A stretch of DNA of 64,000 nucleotides from Shewanella psychrotolerans (GCF_019457595.1 NZ_CP080419.1:4304736-4368735); one strand, 5' to 3'; shown: positions 12,522 through 24,150, numbered from the stretch's first letter. Notes: a model not told the origin generated them from the letters alone. Made by a program: numbers and translations.

Positions 12522-12995
12522 CTATTGATACTGGGCCTTCAGTACCGTCAACTGATCACATGTTATCTGCAACCAAGCGGTACCTTCGGCTAACTGGCGG
12601 GCGACCTGCAGACTATTGGCTTGCTTAACCGCAAGCTTAAAATGTGTCAAAGCCTGTAACTCCGTGGCTAAGATCACGGGTATGGCTTGCGCAGTTCGTT
12701 GATGTGTTACCGCATAGTATCCAGTGACATAGGTTGGTTTGATATCATTGCAAGATTGGCTACAGATGATAGGAACCTGTTTTTCTTGACAAAACAGTGG
12801 AACAAGCTCGGTCAGCATACGGGTGTGGATTGCTGCCATTCGGGAGAGGATACGTTTAAGATTGTAATCGGTGACACTTTCCTTAGCCTGACAGTAAAAC
12901 ACCTGCCCCTCCAGACACAGATCGATGATGTCATTTAGTAACCACGCATCGGAGCGATGGCATGAATAATCATTGCCAAAAGTATCAACTAACAT
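12522..12995 (-). CDS. DUF2383-like helix-bundle protein (PA2169-type)
   Basis: About 157 residues, predicted almost fully helical. The segment around residues 20-65 (LLNDIIDLCLEGQVFYCQA, then LKRILSRMAAIHTRMLTEL) resembles the four-helix bundle of the DUF2383/PA2169 family, which is ferritin-like in fold. I see no complete set of metal ligands, so a ferritin function is not claimed. The ATG at 12995 has GGGAG five bases upstream and is preferred over the GTG at 12998. It stands between the BON gene and the divergent sigma-54 activator, in a group of stress-type genes. Confidence 0.6.
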   Translation of the reverse strand: MLVDTFGNDYSCHRSDAWLLNDIIDLCLEGQVFYCQAKESVTDYNLKRILSRMAAIHTRMLTELVPLFCQEKQVPIICSQSCNDIKPTYVTGYYAVTHQRTAQAIPVILATELQALTHFKLAVKQANSLQVARQLAEGTAWLQITCDQLTVLKAQYQ

Positions 12996-13265
12996 CACAA
13001 CTCCCGTTTTTCGACCAACTCAGATACTCGCCATGAGAGTGTAAAGCACTTTATTTGGGCTAATTGTTCTAACTTATCGTTTGTCTAGGTTGCCCTTAAA
13101 CATAAACCATGCATAAACCATGCTCATTTAAAAACATAAGTCCATGACTTATCAGTGCTATTTGAATCACTCAGGATCTTGGGCTGAATTAGTGGCCTAT
13201 TATCATTGCTAAGCAGAGGTCCGTGACTTACATTGGGGTACATAGATACAGGGAGTTTTATCGGC

Positions 13266-14646
13266 ATGGTCCGTCCTACACTTTTTTATCACCTGCCAGA
13301 CCCCAAAGCCGAACGAGCACTCATGCGGTCATCTGGAGCAGCTCATTTTGATAAAATCCCCAGCATCACCACAGAACCATGGTTGAACCAACTAGAAAAC
13401 ATACAGGTAGATGTGGCACTGATTTCAAACCCTCAATTAAGCAATGAGGATTATTTGAAATTAGTAAATAGCGCCATTATGTCAGACAGAGAATTTATTT
13501 TTTTCACCGATGGCCAACCTAATCCTTATTTGGATAAGTTAATGTCAAAAGGCGCCGGATATCATTTCCGCCAACCCCACGATCTGGCGCTCATAAACGA
13601 TACCCTAGAAGATTTCGCGCAGAACCTGATCAACACTAAATCTCACGTTAACCGCTCCTTTTTATAGTGGGCTAGATCAATATGGCCTACTCGTTGGTTC
13701 ATCGAGAGCCATGCATAAACTTTACCGCACTATCCGTAAGGTGGCGGCCAGTGAGAGCAATGTGCTGATCGTTGGTGAAAGTGGTGCAGGTAAAGAGTTA
13801 GTCGCCAATACCATACACTTAGCCAGCAATCGATTATATGAACCCTTTATCGCTATCAACTGTGGGGCCTTAAGCCCAGAGTTGGTAGACAGCGAGTTAT
13901 TCGGTCACGTGAAAGGCGCTTTTACAGGGGCACACAAAGATCATCAAGGGGTATTCGAACAGGCTCAGGGAGGAACCCTGTTCCTCGATGAAATCACAGA
14001 GATGTCGATTGATCATCAAGTTAAACTTCTCAGAGTCATAGAGAATAACGAATACCGCCCTGTCGGTAGTTCCAATGTAAAGCAATCTAATGTACGTATA
14101 CTATCAGCGACCAATCGCGATCCCTTCGATGCGATTAGCAAAGGTCGTTTCCGTGAGGATTTATACTTCCGACTCGCTCATTTTCCCATCACAGTTCCAC
14201 CTTTACGAGATAGGGGAGAGGATATAGCCGCACTGGCACAACATTTTCTGGCTTATCGTAACGTAAAGGAAAACCAATGTAAGACCTTTAATCCAGAATG
14301 TATCGATCTCATCGCCAAGCAAACTTGGTCTGGTAATGTCCGTGAACTTAAACACGCCGTTGAAAGAGCCTATATTCTTGCGGATAACGATATTAATCCT
14401 GAACATTTCAACTTTGGCCATGATGCTCAGCGACCTTCGGCAAAAGGCAGTGATGATATGGCTATCCCCACAGGGATCCGTTTAGATGAATTAGAGAAAA
14501 TCGCTATTTATCAAGCATTAGACACCTCAAATGGTAATAAAACAGACACAGCTAAACAGTTAGGTATTAGCGTAAAGACCCTCTATAACAAACTCACAAA
14601 ATATGAAGATGAGATAGGAGAACACGAGCCCAAGAAAAAATCATGA
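13266..14646 (+). pseudogene. Sigma-54-dependent transcriptional activator (Fis type), frameshifted
   Basis: The N-terminal frame (from the ATG at 13266, GGGAG upstream) encodes a domain of about 130 residues resembling a degenerate receiver, then stops at 13667. The C-terminal frame (open from well before 13711) holds a complete AAA+ activator: GESGAGKE (Walker A), GAFTGA (sigma-54 contact loop), GGTLFLDE (Walker B), the sensor region and a C-terminal Fis-type helix-turn-helix. At 13656-13663 the sequence has TCCTTTTTATAG; with four T in place of five it reads RSFYSGLDQYGLLVGSSRAM, joining both parts into one protein of about 460 residues. So a one-base homopolymer difference separates sensor from activator. 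If the short form were expressed it would lack its sensor domain. Confidence 0.82.
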
Positions 14647-14649
14647 ACC

Positions 14650-16287
14650 TCAAGCTTCAACTGGGGGCATGAAGAGTGTTAATGACTTAGGTTTGATACA
14701 GATATTAAGGCTGTCGGCAGTGAAGAGTTCCCCGTCGATAGCATATTCAATTGGCGTCTGAGACCTCAAATGTATTTTTTGAGCCTGTATATGATGCACT
14801 CTAGTATCGATTTTTATCGATCCGACCCCAGCCATGATCAGCTCGGCAAAGCTGAGTATGTGCTCCTCGGGCTGCTCGCTCTCTTCAAGCCAGGTAATGT
14901 CCAATAAACCATCTGTGATATCTGGCTCACCATTCCCCTGAGCCAACATGCTGGTAACAGGCGAAGCATTCGCGATGACTAAACTATGGGTAGTAAGCTC
15001 AACAGCCGCGTTATCATCAAGTGTCATGGTGATATTCAAGGTTTGATTCATATTGATCGCACGATGTAAGCTGTCAATATAAGCCCACTGCCCTAGCTCA
15101 TTTTTCTGCTCACGATCTGCATTTTTTATCATCTGTTGCTGAAAACCGAGTCCCACCAGCAATAACATTAAGTCGTCGTTACACTTAGCCGTATCTATGG
15201 TTTGTAGGTTTCCCTGAATAATAATATCCAATGCCTTACGCACGGGAATTAACTTGCTGCTTATTCCAAACAGGGTGTGACTCAAAGCATTCGTTGTTCC
15301 TAGCGGTATAATGCCCAATATGATGTCGGTAGATGCCAGCACGCAAGCCACCTGATTGACGGTGCCATCCCCGCCACACGCAATTAAAACATCAGCCCCA
15401 GAATCTCGAGCTTTTTGCGCCAATACCGTTGCGCTCACATCTTCTTCGGTAAGCATGATCTCAAGAGCAAAATACCCAGATAATTCCTGCTCAATCTGTT
15501 GGGCGTATTCGGCCCACTTCCCACCACCGGAGACAGGGTTAGCAATAATATAAGCCCTTTTATTTATTCTAATTTTGCCTGCGGCATAGATCTTCTCAAC
15601 TGCGGCTAATTGTCTAGAATTTAATCCTGCCGTTTTACGAATATTACTGATATTAGCTAAGACTTCGGAGAAGGTGATATCTCTCTGGCGGCAAACAAGA
15701 TAAGCCGCTAGCACAAGCACTGAGCGGCCTCGGCCCAAGGCGCAATGAATGACCACGGCCTTTCCAGCTTTAATCTGCCGATGCAACCAATTAATCGCCT
15801 GATTAAGCTGCTCAGGCGTAGGAACATTATGATCTAAGATAGGGATGTTCAAATAATCCACATCTTCGCCGATTAACGACCAGTCTAAAGCATCAAACTC
15901 GGCGGTAACATCCAAGATAGAAGAGATATTTTTATCTTTAAGGGTTTGAATATCAGAGGGTAATAATCGAGCGGCTAGATACAACTGCTTATCGATTTGC
16001 TGAATGACTGGAACCGTATCTCTCGCTCTAGCCCAAGTGTTATAGAGCTGATTAGACAAGAGAAATGGAATAAAGCCCCAACGAACATACCAAGGTATGG
16101 TGCCGTCAATGGACTTTCTAAAAATACCCGCACAATTTAACCAATAAGCCGAACTGACTAAAATCAGAGACAGAGCCACCCAGGCAAACATAAGCTTTAG
16201 TAAAAGGTGCTCAAATGTAAATAACAACAAAAGCGCCAACAAGGCACCAAAGCTATAGTAATATTTAATGTTGATCTTAGTTAACAT
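14650..16287 (-). CDS. Fusion of membrane segment, dual-specificity phosphatase and diacylglycerol kinase-type domain
   Basis: 545 residues in three parts. Residues 10-52 are two hydrophobic membrane segments. Residues about 100-235 form a dual-specificity phosphatase domain with the active-site loop HCALGRGRS (catalytic C182, R188) and a plausible general acid in LDHNVP (D152). Residues 243 to the end form a lipid/diacylglycerol kinase catalytic domain with NPVSGGGK, the nucleotide motif GGDGTVNQV (305-313) and PLGTTNAL. The same architecture is known from Shewanella and Pseudomonas, but its substrate is not established; phosphoinositide- or phosphatidate-type lipids are an inference. It follows the lipoprotein gene by 57 bases and is likely in the sigma-54 operon that begins at 16739. 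Its 3' end is 3 bases from the convergent activator gene. Confidence 0.85.
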   Translation of the reverse strand: MLTKINIKYYYSFGALLALLLLFTFEHLLLKLMFAWVALSLILVSSAYWLNCAGIFRKSIDGTIPWYVRWGFIPFLLSNQLYNTWARARDTVPVIQQIDKQLYLAARLLPSDIQTLKDKNISSILDVTAEFDALDWSLIGEDVDYLNIPILDHNVPTPEQLNQAINWLHRQIKAGKAVVIHCALGRGRSVLVLAAYLVCRQRDITFSEVLANISNIRKTAGLNSRQLAAVEKIYAAGKIRINKRAYIIANPVSGGGKWAEYAQQIEQELSGYFALEIMLTEEDVSATVLAQKARDSGADVLIACGGDGTVNQVACVLASTDIILGIIPLGTTNALSHTLFGISSKLIPVRKALDIIIQGNLQTIDTAKCNDDLMLLLVGLGFQQQMIKNADREQKNELGQWAYIDSLHRAINMNQTLNITMTLDDNAAVELTTHSLVIANASPVTSMLAQGNGEPDITDGLLDITWLEESEQPEEHILSFAELIMAGVGSIKIDTRVHHIQAQKIHLRSQTPIEYAIDGELFTADSLNICIKPKSLTLFMPPVEA

Positions 16288-16344
16288 CGTGCCCTCTAAA
16301 TAAGAACAAGCTAGCTTAATTAACTGGACTAGCTCGCAGACCCA

Positions 16345-16539
16345 TTAGCAATCTGGATTTTTTGCTTCGACGCTTTCTTTCACATCCTCACAGACATCTT
16401 CAACGGCATTTCCCGTATCTTGAAGTAGCTCATCGACTTTCTCACCGGCATTTTCAGCCTTATTATCAGAACAAGCCATTAAACCCGTACTAAGTAATAG
16501 CATAAGACTCGTGCTTGCTATTCGCTTTAATAATTTCAT
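16345..16539 (-). CDS. Small lipoprotein
   Basis: 64 residues. A basic start (MKLLKR), a hydrophobic core and the lipobox LMAC (cysteine at residue 23) mark a signal peptidase II substrate. The residue after the cysteine is serine, which favours export to the outer membrane under Lol rules. The mature part is short, acidic and helical, with two further cysteines (DVCEDV and the C-terminal PDC) that could form a disulfide. It starts 23 bases after the DUF1328 gene, so it is probably its operon partner. Function unknown. Confidence 0.75.
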   Translation of the reverse strand: MKLLKRIASTSLMLLLSTGLMACSDNKAENAGEKVDELLQDTGNAVEDVCEDVKESVEAKNPDC

Positions 16540-16562
16540 ATTTATCTCTCATAATTAAGATA

Positions 16563-16739
16563 TTAGAGGCGTGGCGCTTTCCCCGTCAATGCTTTAGAAA
16601 CTAACGTAATGAGCAAAAGAACAACAAAGACAAAGAAAATAATCTTAGCAATCCCAGCGGCGGCGCCAGCGATACCAGTAAAACCAAGGACACCAGCAAT
16701 AAGAGCAATGACCAGAAACATAAGGGTCCAACCTAACAT
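16563..16739 (-). CDS. DUF1328 (YtjA-type) small membrane protein
   Basis: 58 residues, MLGWTLMFLVIALIAGVLGF at the start, a glycine/alanine-rich middle (TGIAGAAAGIAKIIFF) and a second hydrophobic span, ending TGKAPRL. This is the DUF1328/YtjA family: two short membrane helices. A strong ribosome site AAGGAGG lies at 16744-16750, giving a confident ATG at 16739. It is the first gene of a likely operon with the lipoprotein and the phosphatase-lipid kinase fusion, behind a sigma-54 type promoter. Homologues in other proteobacteria respond to stress, but their function is not known. Confidence 0.85.
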   Translation of the reverse strand: MLGWTLMFLVIALIAGVLGFTGIAGAAAGIAKIIFFVFVVLLLITLVSKALTGKAPRL

Positions 16740-16784
16740 GACAACCTCCTTGAGCTATGAAATAACACATCAACTTAAAGTCAT

Positions 16785-16801
16785 TGCCAGCTTCGTGCCA
16801 A
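16785..16801 (-). promoter_or_regulatory. Sigma-54 type promoter of the DUF1328 operon
   Basis: On the minus strand TTGGCACGAAGCTGGCA has a perfect -24 half (TTGGCACG), the GG (16798-16799) and GC (16786-16787) exactly 10 bases apart, and TGGCA as the -12 half. The start codon at 16739 would be about 35 bases from the transcription start. A gene for a sigma-54 activator lies 2.1 kb away in the same cluster. Confidence 0.75.
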
Positions 16802-16948
16802 CCCCAAAAAAGTAACTCAAGATGTTGATTAATCTATTATTTGATACTTTCCACCCCACACGGCTTTAATGACACCTCTCGCAATGAGGTAATTTTTACC
16901 TCAGCTCCAAGTAATATATACCAACATCAGCCTAGCTTGGCAGGATCT

Positions 16949-18706
16949 CTACACCATCAGCCAAGTTTGCAGCATCAGCAGAAGCAGGAGTAGACAACTC
17001 AAACCTTTCCAAAACATCACAGGTTCACGTTCGATCAAGGGCGCCAGCTTTACTCTGGAAAGCATAGCCTTATTGGGACGGGTAAAATCGGCTAAGAATT
17101 CCGACATAGAGAGATATCGCTGACTCGGCTTAGGGTGGCAAGCCCGTTTTAGGGTAAGATCTAACCATAATGGCAATTCGGCGCGATAATGCAACAGCGA
17201 GACATAATTCAAATGAGCGATATTTCCCCGCCAGCTACCGCGCTGCTGTTTATAGGGCAACTTAGTCGTCAACATCTCATAGACTATAACCCCCAAAGAG
17301 AAAATATCCGACTCATGGGTTGCAACCCCAGTGGTCAAATATTCTGGCGCGATATAATCTAACGCCCCTAAAGGCGGTTCATTTCGTCCCCCTTCGGCAG
17401 ATGTTGAGAATAACTCTACTAATCCCTGAGCTTGAGCGGCACCATAATCGATAAGCACTGCTTTGCCTTGGGGAGTGATCATGATGTTTTCAGGCTTTAA
17501 GTCTCTGTGTACTATTCCCATACGCTGCAATGCCCTTACCCCGATGATGATCTCGGTCAGCAAGCGCCTTACTTGAGTCAATTGAGGCTCTGGATTGTCA
17601 TCCATCCACTGTCTGAGAGTTTGCCCTGGGATCAACTCACATAGATGATATAAGAATGTACTTTGAGTCGGATAGACCTTCATTAAACTCGGATGCTGAA
17701 CCCTTTGACCCACCCATTGTTCACGAATAAAGCTACTGAGATAGTCACCATCTTCACTGTAGTTCAGCGACGGTGCCTTAAGAGCATAGCGAGCGTCATC
17801 GTGCAGATCTTTGACTAAATAAACGTGGCTGCGACTCCCGCCATATAGCACGCTTATCACCTCAAAATGATCTAAGCGATTCCCCACTGTCATGGCGGGA
17901 GGTATCACTCTATACGATAAGGTTTGCGACAAAGATTGCACATCAACATAGGGCAGACTGTCTACCCGTAACAATAGGCTACTGAGATTATCTTGACAGC
18001 CTTTAGCCAGTGCCTGTTCGAGCAACCTATTGGCCCGCGATGTCAATTCCCCCTCTTCCCCAAGCTCTCGTTGTAACTCCGCTAGCGTTAACCAATCATG
18101 TACCCCATCTGTAGTCAGTAAATACAGATCGCCAGGGTTCACTTCATGACATTGATAATCGATCTCAAGATGGCTATCCATACCTAAAGCGCGAGTCAAT
18201 AATCCCTTATCACCGAACCCCTGATGACAATGGTCTCGACTCAACTGCACTAAACTTCCTTGCCTAAGCCTGTATATACGACTGTCGCCCACATGAAACA
18301 GATGGACACTATTAGACTTAAAAATCAGCGCACTAAAAGTGCTTACATAGCCGTTATGACGAAGCTCAGACTGTAGGCTGTAATGGTGCAACCAAGCATT
18401 AAGGGCACTTAATACTCGGTTGGCGGCCTGTTTTACCCCCAAGCTATCAGGCGTACTCAAATAATCTTCAATAAATTGGGTTACACATAACTGGCTCGCT
18501 TGCTGGCCGTTTTGACTACAACTCACACCATCGGCAACACAAGCTATCACGCCCTTATGCAGTAACTGCGATGCCTTATCACTATGATGCACCGCAAACG
18601 CATCTTGATTATGTTGTCGAACACCAGCACTAGACGCGCCACCAAAACTAAGTTTTAGCTGCTTAGCCATGTTTGACTCTAACTGAGGATAAACGTTTGC
18701 GGTCAT
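16949..18706 (-). CDS. Bifunctional PP2C phosphatase / Ser-Thr protein kinase, C-terminal membrane anchor
   Basis: 585 residues. Residues about 18-260 are a PP2C-type phosphatase with its metal-binding motifs: RQHNQDAF, VACVADGVS, VGDSRIYRL, TTDGVHDW and CQDNLSS. Residues about 275-545 are a protein kinase: glycine-rich loop YGGSRSHVY, lysine in YALKAP, catalytic loop HRDLKPEN, and a DYG in place of DFG. One membrane helix (about 563-584) ends the chain. It starts 13 bases after narK, so it belongs to the nitrate assimilation operon; a role in tuning transport or reduction by phosphorylation is an inference from position. GGGAG is 6 bases before the ATG at 18706. Confidence 0.9.
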   Translation of the reverse strand: MTANVYPQLESNMAKQLKLSFGGASSAGVRQHNQDAFAVHHSDKASQLLHKGVIACVADGVSCSQNGQQASQLCVTQFIEDYLSTPDSLGVKQAANRVLSALNAWLHHYSLQSELRHNGYVSTFSALIFKSNSVHLFHVGDSRIYRLRQGSLVQLSRDHCHQGFGDKGLLTRALGMDSHLEIDYQCHEVNPGDLYLLTTDGVHDWLTLAELQRELGEEGELTSRANRLLEQALAKGCQDNLSSLLLRVDSLPYVDVQSLSQTLSYRVIPPAMTVGNRLDHFEVISVLYGGSRSHVYLVKDLHDDARYALKAPSLNYSEDGDYLSSFIREQWVGQRVQHPSLMKVYPTQSTFLYHLCELIPGQTLRQWMDDNPEPQLTQVRRLLTEIIIGVRALQRMGIVHRDLKPENIMITPQGKAVLIDYGAAQAQGLVELFSTSAEGGRNEPPLGALDYIAPEYLTTGVATHESDIFSLGVIVYEMLTTKLPYKQQRGSWRGNIAHLNYVSLLHYRAELPLWLDLTLKRACHPKPSQRYLSMSEFLADFTRPNKAMLSRVKLAPLIEREPVMFWKGLSCLLLLLLMLQTWLMV

Positions 18707-18718
18707 CGGGCTCTCCCA

Positions 18719-20200
18719 TCATCGGCTAGACACATCGATCAAGGTAACACTACCATCTTGATTCACTTCGGCCATCTGCCCCTTAGGCTCTTCCATCAGC
18801 ATCAAGGCAGCAAAGCCCACGACGGCAGTGGCAGCAATCACATAAAAGAAAGTGCTGTAATCGACAAACGAGAGTACGGTTAAATAACACACCGCCCCAA
18901 CATTACCGTAAGCCCCTGTCATGCCAGCAATTTGACCTGTCATACGGCGTTTAATTAACGGTACAGTGGCGAACACAGCCCCCTCACCCGATTGCACAAA
19001 AAAGGAGCACGCCATCGCAGCGGCAACCGCAACCCACACTGGCCATTCACTATTGACCTGACCCATAAGGAAGTAGCCCGCCGCTAAACCCGCGGTCAAT
19101 ATCAACAAAGTTGGCTTACGCCCAAATTTGTCCGAAATCCAACCACCACCAGGGCGCGACATTAAATTCATAAAGGCGTAAGCCGATGCCACCATTCCCG
19201 CCATCACAGGGGTCAGCTCAAAGGTTTCAGCAAAAAACAGTGGCAACATAGAAACCACAGCTAACTCAGAACCAAACGTCGCGAAGTATAGAATGTTCAA
19301 TACCGCCACTTGCTTAAACTTGTATTGGTGGATCGCAGGCACTGGCCCATCAAAAACGAGTTTATTCACCTTCCACACCTGTGATACCTCATAGAGATAG
19401 AGCAATACCAAGCCTGCATAGATCCCCAACACACTGTTAGCACTCAACATGCCCACACCCGATGGTGATAGTTTCCATGCTAATAACGCTAATGCCCCAT
19501 ACATAGGTAGCTTCATCAGGAGTAACAAGAAGAAGTCACCTTTGGATGTCACTTCCATTGCGGTCATATTCTTAGGCTTAAAATAGGTCGCGCCCTTAGG
19601 CGTATCTTCTACGCTTCGGTAAAACACGACCGCAAACAGTAGGCTCATAAAACCGGTGATCCCCATGGCATAGCGCCAGCCATCCTCCCCACCAAACATG
19701 AGTGCTATCGTCGGCAAGGTAAACGCCGCAGCGGCTGAGCCAAAGTTACCCCAACCACCATAAATCCCTTCGGCAGTTCCCAGTTCATTATGGGGAAACC
19801 ATTCAGACACTAAACGAATACCCACCACAAATCCTGCACCGATGAAACCCAACATAAAGCGGGCGATGGCCGCTTGAATGAAACTGTCGGCCATAGCAAA
19901 GGCGAAACAAGGCAGCGCACAGATAGCCAATAAGGCGGAGTAGACGATGCGAGGGCCGAATCTGTCAGTCAACATACCTATCACCACCCGCGCCGGAATA
20001 GTAAAAGCCACATTGAGAATCAGTAACGTCTTTATCTCTGCGGTCGTCAGCCCCAGCGAGGCTTTCACTGATTGCAGTAATGGTGCAAAGTTAAACCACA
20101 CCATAAAGGTAATGAAAAAGGCCATCCAACTCAGATGTAAAATCTTCATCTTTCCGCTGAAGCAAAATAGGTTAAAGCGATTATCAGTACTCATGTTCAC
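18719..20200 (-). CDS. narK: NarK-type nitrate/nitrite transporter (MFS)
   Basis: 493 residues with about 12 membrane segments of the major facilitator superfamily, nitrate/nitrite porter branch. The two nitrate-signature motifs are visible: GWGNFGSAAAA in the first half and GAYGNVGAVCY in the second, together with the TDRFGPR loop typical of MFS. It imports nitrate (and possibly exchanges nitrite) across the inner membrane. It lies between nirD (110-bp gap) and the kinase/phosphatase gene (13-bp gap). The same protein is called NasA in some assimilatory systems; the name here follows the family, not the pathway. Confidence 0.88.
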   Translation of the reverse strand: MNMSTDNRFNLFCFSGKMKILHLSWMAFFITFMVWFNFAPLLQSVKASLGLTTAEIKTLLILNVAFTIPARVVIGMLTDRFGPRIVYSALLAICALPCFAFAMADSFIQAAIARFMLGFIGAGFVVGIRLVSEWFPHNELGTAEGIYGGWGNFGSAAAAFTLPTIALMFGGEDGWRYAMGITGFMSLLFAVVFYRSVEDTPKGATYFKPKNMTAMEVTSKGDFFLLLLMKLPMYGALALLAWKLSPSGVGMLSANSVLGIYAGLVLLYLYEVSQVWKVNKLVFDGPVPAIHQYKFKQVAVLNILYFATFGSELAVVSMLPLFFAETFELTPVMAGMVASAYAFMNLMSRPGGGWISDKFGRKPTLLILTAGLAAGYFLMGQVNSEWPVWVAVAAAMACSFFVQSGEGAVFATVPLIKRRMTGQIAGMTGAYGNVGAVCYLTVLSFVDYSTFFYVIAATAVVGFAALMLMEEPKGQMAEVNQDGSVTLIDVSSR

Positions 20201-20309
20201 TCTCCTTTTGGGTGGTCTAAGCTTTTTTAAAGCTGCAAGCCGCCCTGCTACTGAGACGTAGCATTTTTTAAAGTTAATAAAACTTATTAAAATGTAGAGG
20301 GTTAATCTA

Positions 20310-20672
20310 TTACCCTAGCGTATTTATACAGAGCTGAACCTCTGCCCCCTGCGTCCGCACTAAATAGGTGGTTAGCTTGTGCTCAGGTGCTTGTAAACAG
20401 CTGCCAGTATTGAGATCGAAGTGATGCTTATACAGTGGAGAGGCCACTACGGGCGCCCCTTCAATTGAACCAATGATCCCCCGCGACAAAACATTTGCGC
20501 CCCCCACTGGGTCATAATTATCGATACCATAAAATTGATTGGTTTGGCGACATCGAAACAGCGCAATCTGTCTCCCCTCGACTAAGGCGCACACCCCAGT
20601 ACCTGGAACAATATCGTCCTGTAAGCAAACCGATATCCAGATATCTCTCATCTTGCCAATATCTATTCCCAT
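20310..20672 (-). CDS. nirD: Nitrite reductase [NAD(P)H] small subunit
   Basis: About 120 residues with the block DIVPGTGVCALVEG, FYGIDNYDPVGG and VLSRGIIG, the Rieske-like fold of NirD. As in other NirD proteins the iron-sulfur ligands of true Rieske proteins are absent. It partners NirB in reducing nitrite to ammonium in the cytoplasm. nirB ends 12 bases upstream. Start choice: the GTG at 20681 opens the frame, but the ATG at 20672 has GGGAG eight bases before it; a further ATG (at 20651) would match the E. coli length best, so the N-terminus is uncertain by up to ten residues. Confidence 0.88.
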   Translation of the reverse strand: MGIDIGKMRDIWISVCLQDDIVPGTGVCALVEGRQIALFRCRQTNQFYGIDNYDPVGGANVLSRGIIGSIEGAPVVASPLYKHHFDLNTGSCLQAPEHKLTTYLVRTQGAEVQLCINTLG

Positions 20673-20684
20673 CACTCGCACTCC

Positions 20685-23219
<2,535 letters not shown>

Positions 23220-23241
23220 CTTGCTCTCCTTAGATAAAAGG

Positions 23242-24090
23242 CTAGGCACTTAAACGGGCCACGGTGAATTTGGTCGCAGGATCCACCTGCTGTTGGTCAA
23301 ACCAACTCAATTGCTCAGCAAGGTCTACGACCTTACCAACCACAATTAAGGTGGGCGATTGAAGTTGATGCGCGGCGACTAAATCGGGTAAATCGGTGAG
23401 GACACCACGAATGACGCGCTGCTGCAGGGAACAACCACGCTCGATCAGCGCAACCGGAGTGTTAGCGTCAAGGCCTGAGCCAATAAGCTCACTCGATATT
23501 AGCCCAGCCTTACTGAGCCCCATGTAAAACACTAAAGTGTGATCTATCGTGGCTAGCCCCTGCCAATTAATGCGTAAATCACTCTCGGCATGGGCGGTGA
23601 CAAACGTACAACCCTGTGAGACGCCGCGATGAGTAAGTGGAATGCCTGCATAGGTCGAACATCCAGATGCGGCAGTAATACCAGGAACGATTTCAACCTC
23701 AATGCCCAAGGGCTTAAGCGAAAGCACCTCCTCTCCACCACGGCCAAAGATAAACGCATCCCCACCTTTCAAACGGCAGATATTCTTACCAAGCAACGCC
23801 TGCTCGATTAGGAGTTCATTTATCTTAGATTGCTCGACACTATGCTTATTTTTGGCTTTACCTACATATAGGGTGGGTGTGGCAGAGGGAAACAAGGCAC
23901 AGATCTCCTCACTGACTAATCTGTCATAGATGATGAGATCGGCATTTTGAATAATTCGCAGCGCTTTCACCGTTAGTAATTCAGCATCACCAGGTCCAGC
24001 CCCCACCAAGCTGACACGCCCAACTGCTTTAGGCTCTTTAAAACCGATATTGATAACACCTTGATCTGTACATGGATGTTTGTTGTTCAT
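23242..24090 (-). CDS. cobA: Uroporphyrinogen-III C-methyltransferase (siroheme synthesis)
   Basis: 282 residues with the SUMT signature blocks VSLVGAGPGDAELLT, GKNICRLKGGDAFIFGRGGE and VEIVPGITAASGCS, the SAM-binding fold of this family. It makes precorrin-2, from which siroheme for NirB is formed. It has no CysG-type oxidase/chelatase domain, so that step is done elsewhere. The frame is open to 24180, but the likely start is the ATG at 24090: a near-perfect sigma-54 promoter lies at 24133-24150, inside the longer frame, and the N-terminal extension has no family match. It is the first gene of cobA-nirB-nirD-narK-kinase. Confidence 0.92.
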   Translation of the reverse strand: MNNKHPCTDQGVINIGFKEPKAVGRVSLVGAGPGDAELLTVKALRIIQNADLIIYDRLVSEEICALFPSATPTLYVGKAKNKHSVEQSKINELLIEQALLGKNICRLKGGDAFIFGRGGEEVLSLKPLGIEVEIVPGITAASGCSTYAGIPLTHRGVSQGCTFVTAHAESDLRINWQGLATIDHTLVFYMGLSKAGLISSELIGSGLDANTPVALIERGCSLQQRVIRGVLTDLPDLVAAHQLQSPTLIVVGKVVDLAEQLSWFDQQQVDPATKFTVARLSA

Positions 24091-24131
24091 GGTATGAGCC
24101 TCTTTGCTTATCCCCTGCGTTGATGAAACAT

Positions 24132-24150
24132 TGAGCAAACAAAGTGCCAA
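24132..24150 (-). promoter_or_regulatory. Sigma-54 promoter of the cobA-nirBD-narK operon
   Basis: The minus strand reads TTGGCACTTTGTTTGCT, with GG (24147-24148) and GC (24135-24136) exactly 10 bases apart; both halves fit TTGGCAC and TTGCT. Transcription would start near 24124, about 34 bases before the cobA ATG. Confidence 0.85.

Noticed and set aside
13181..13197. Possible sigma-54 promoter for the DUF2383-like gene
   Set aside because: The GG-GC spacing is 11, not 10, so it fails the strict rule.
23220..23249. Longer nirB start overlapping cobA
   Set aside because: The ATG at 23219 has AGGAG just upstream and matches the family start.
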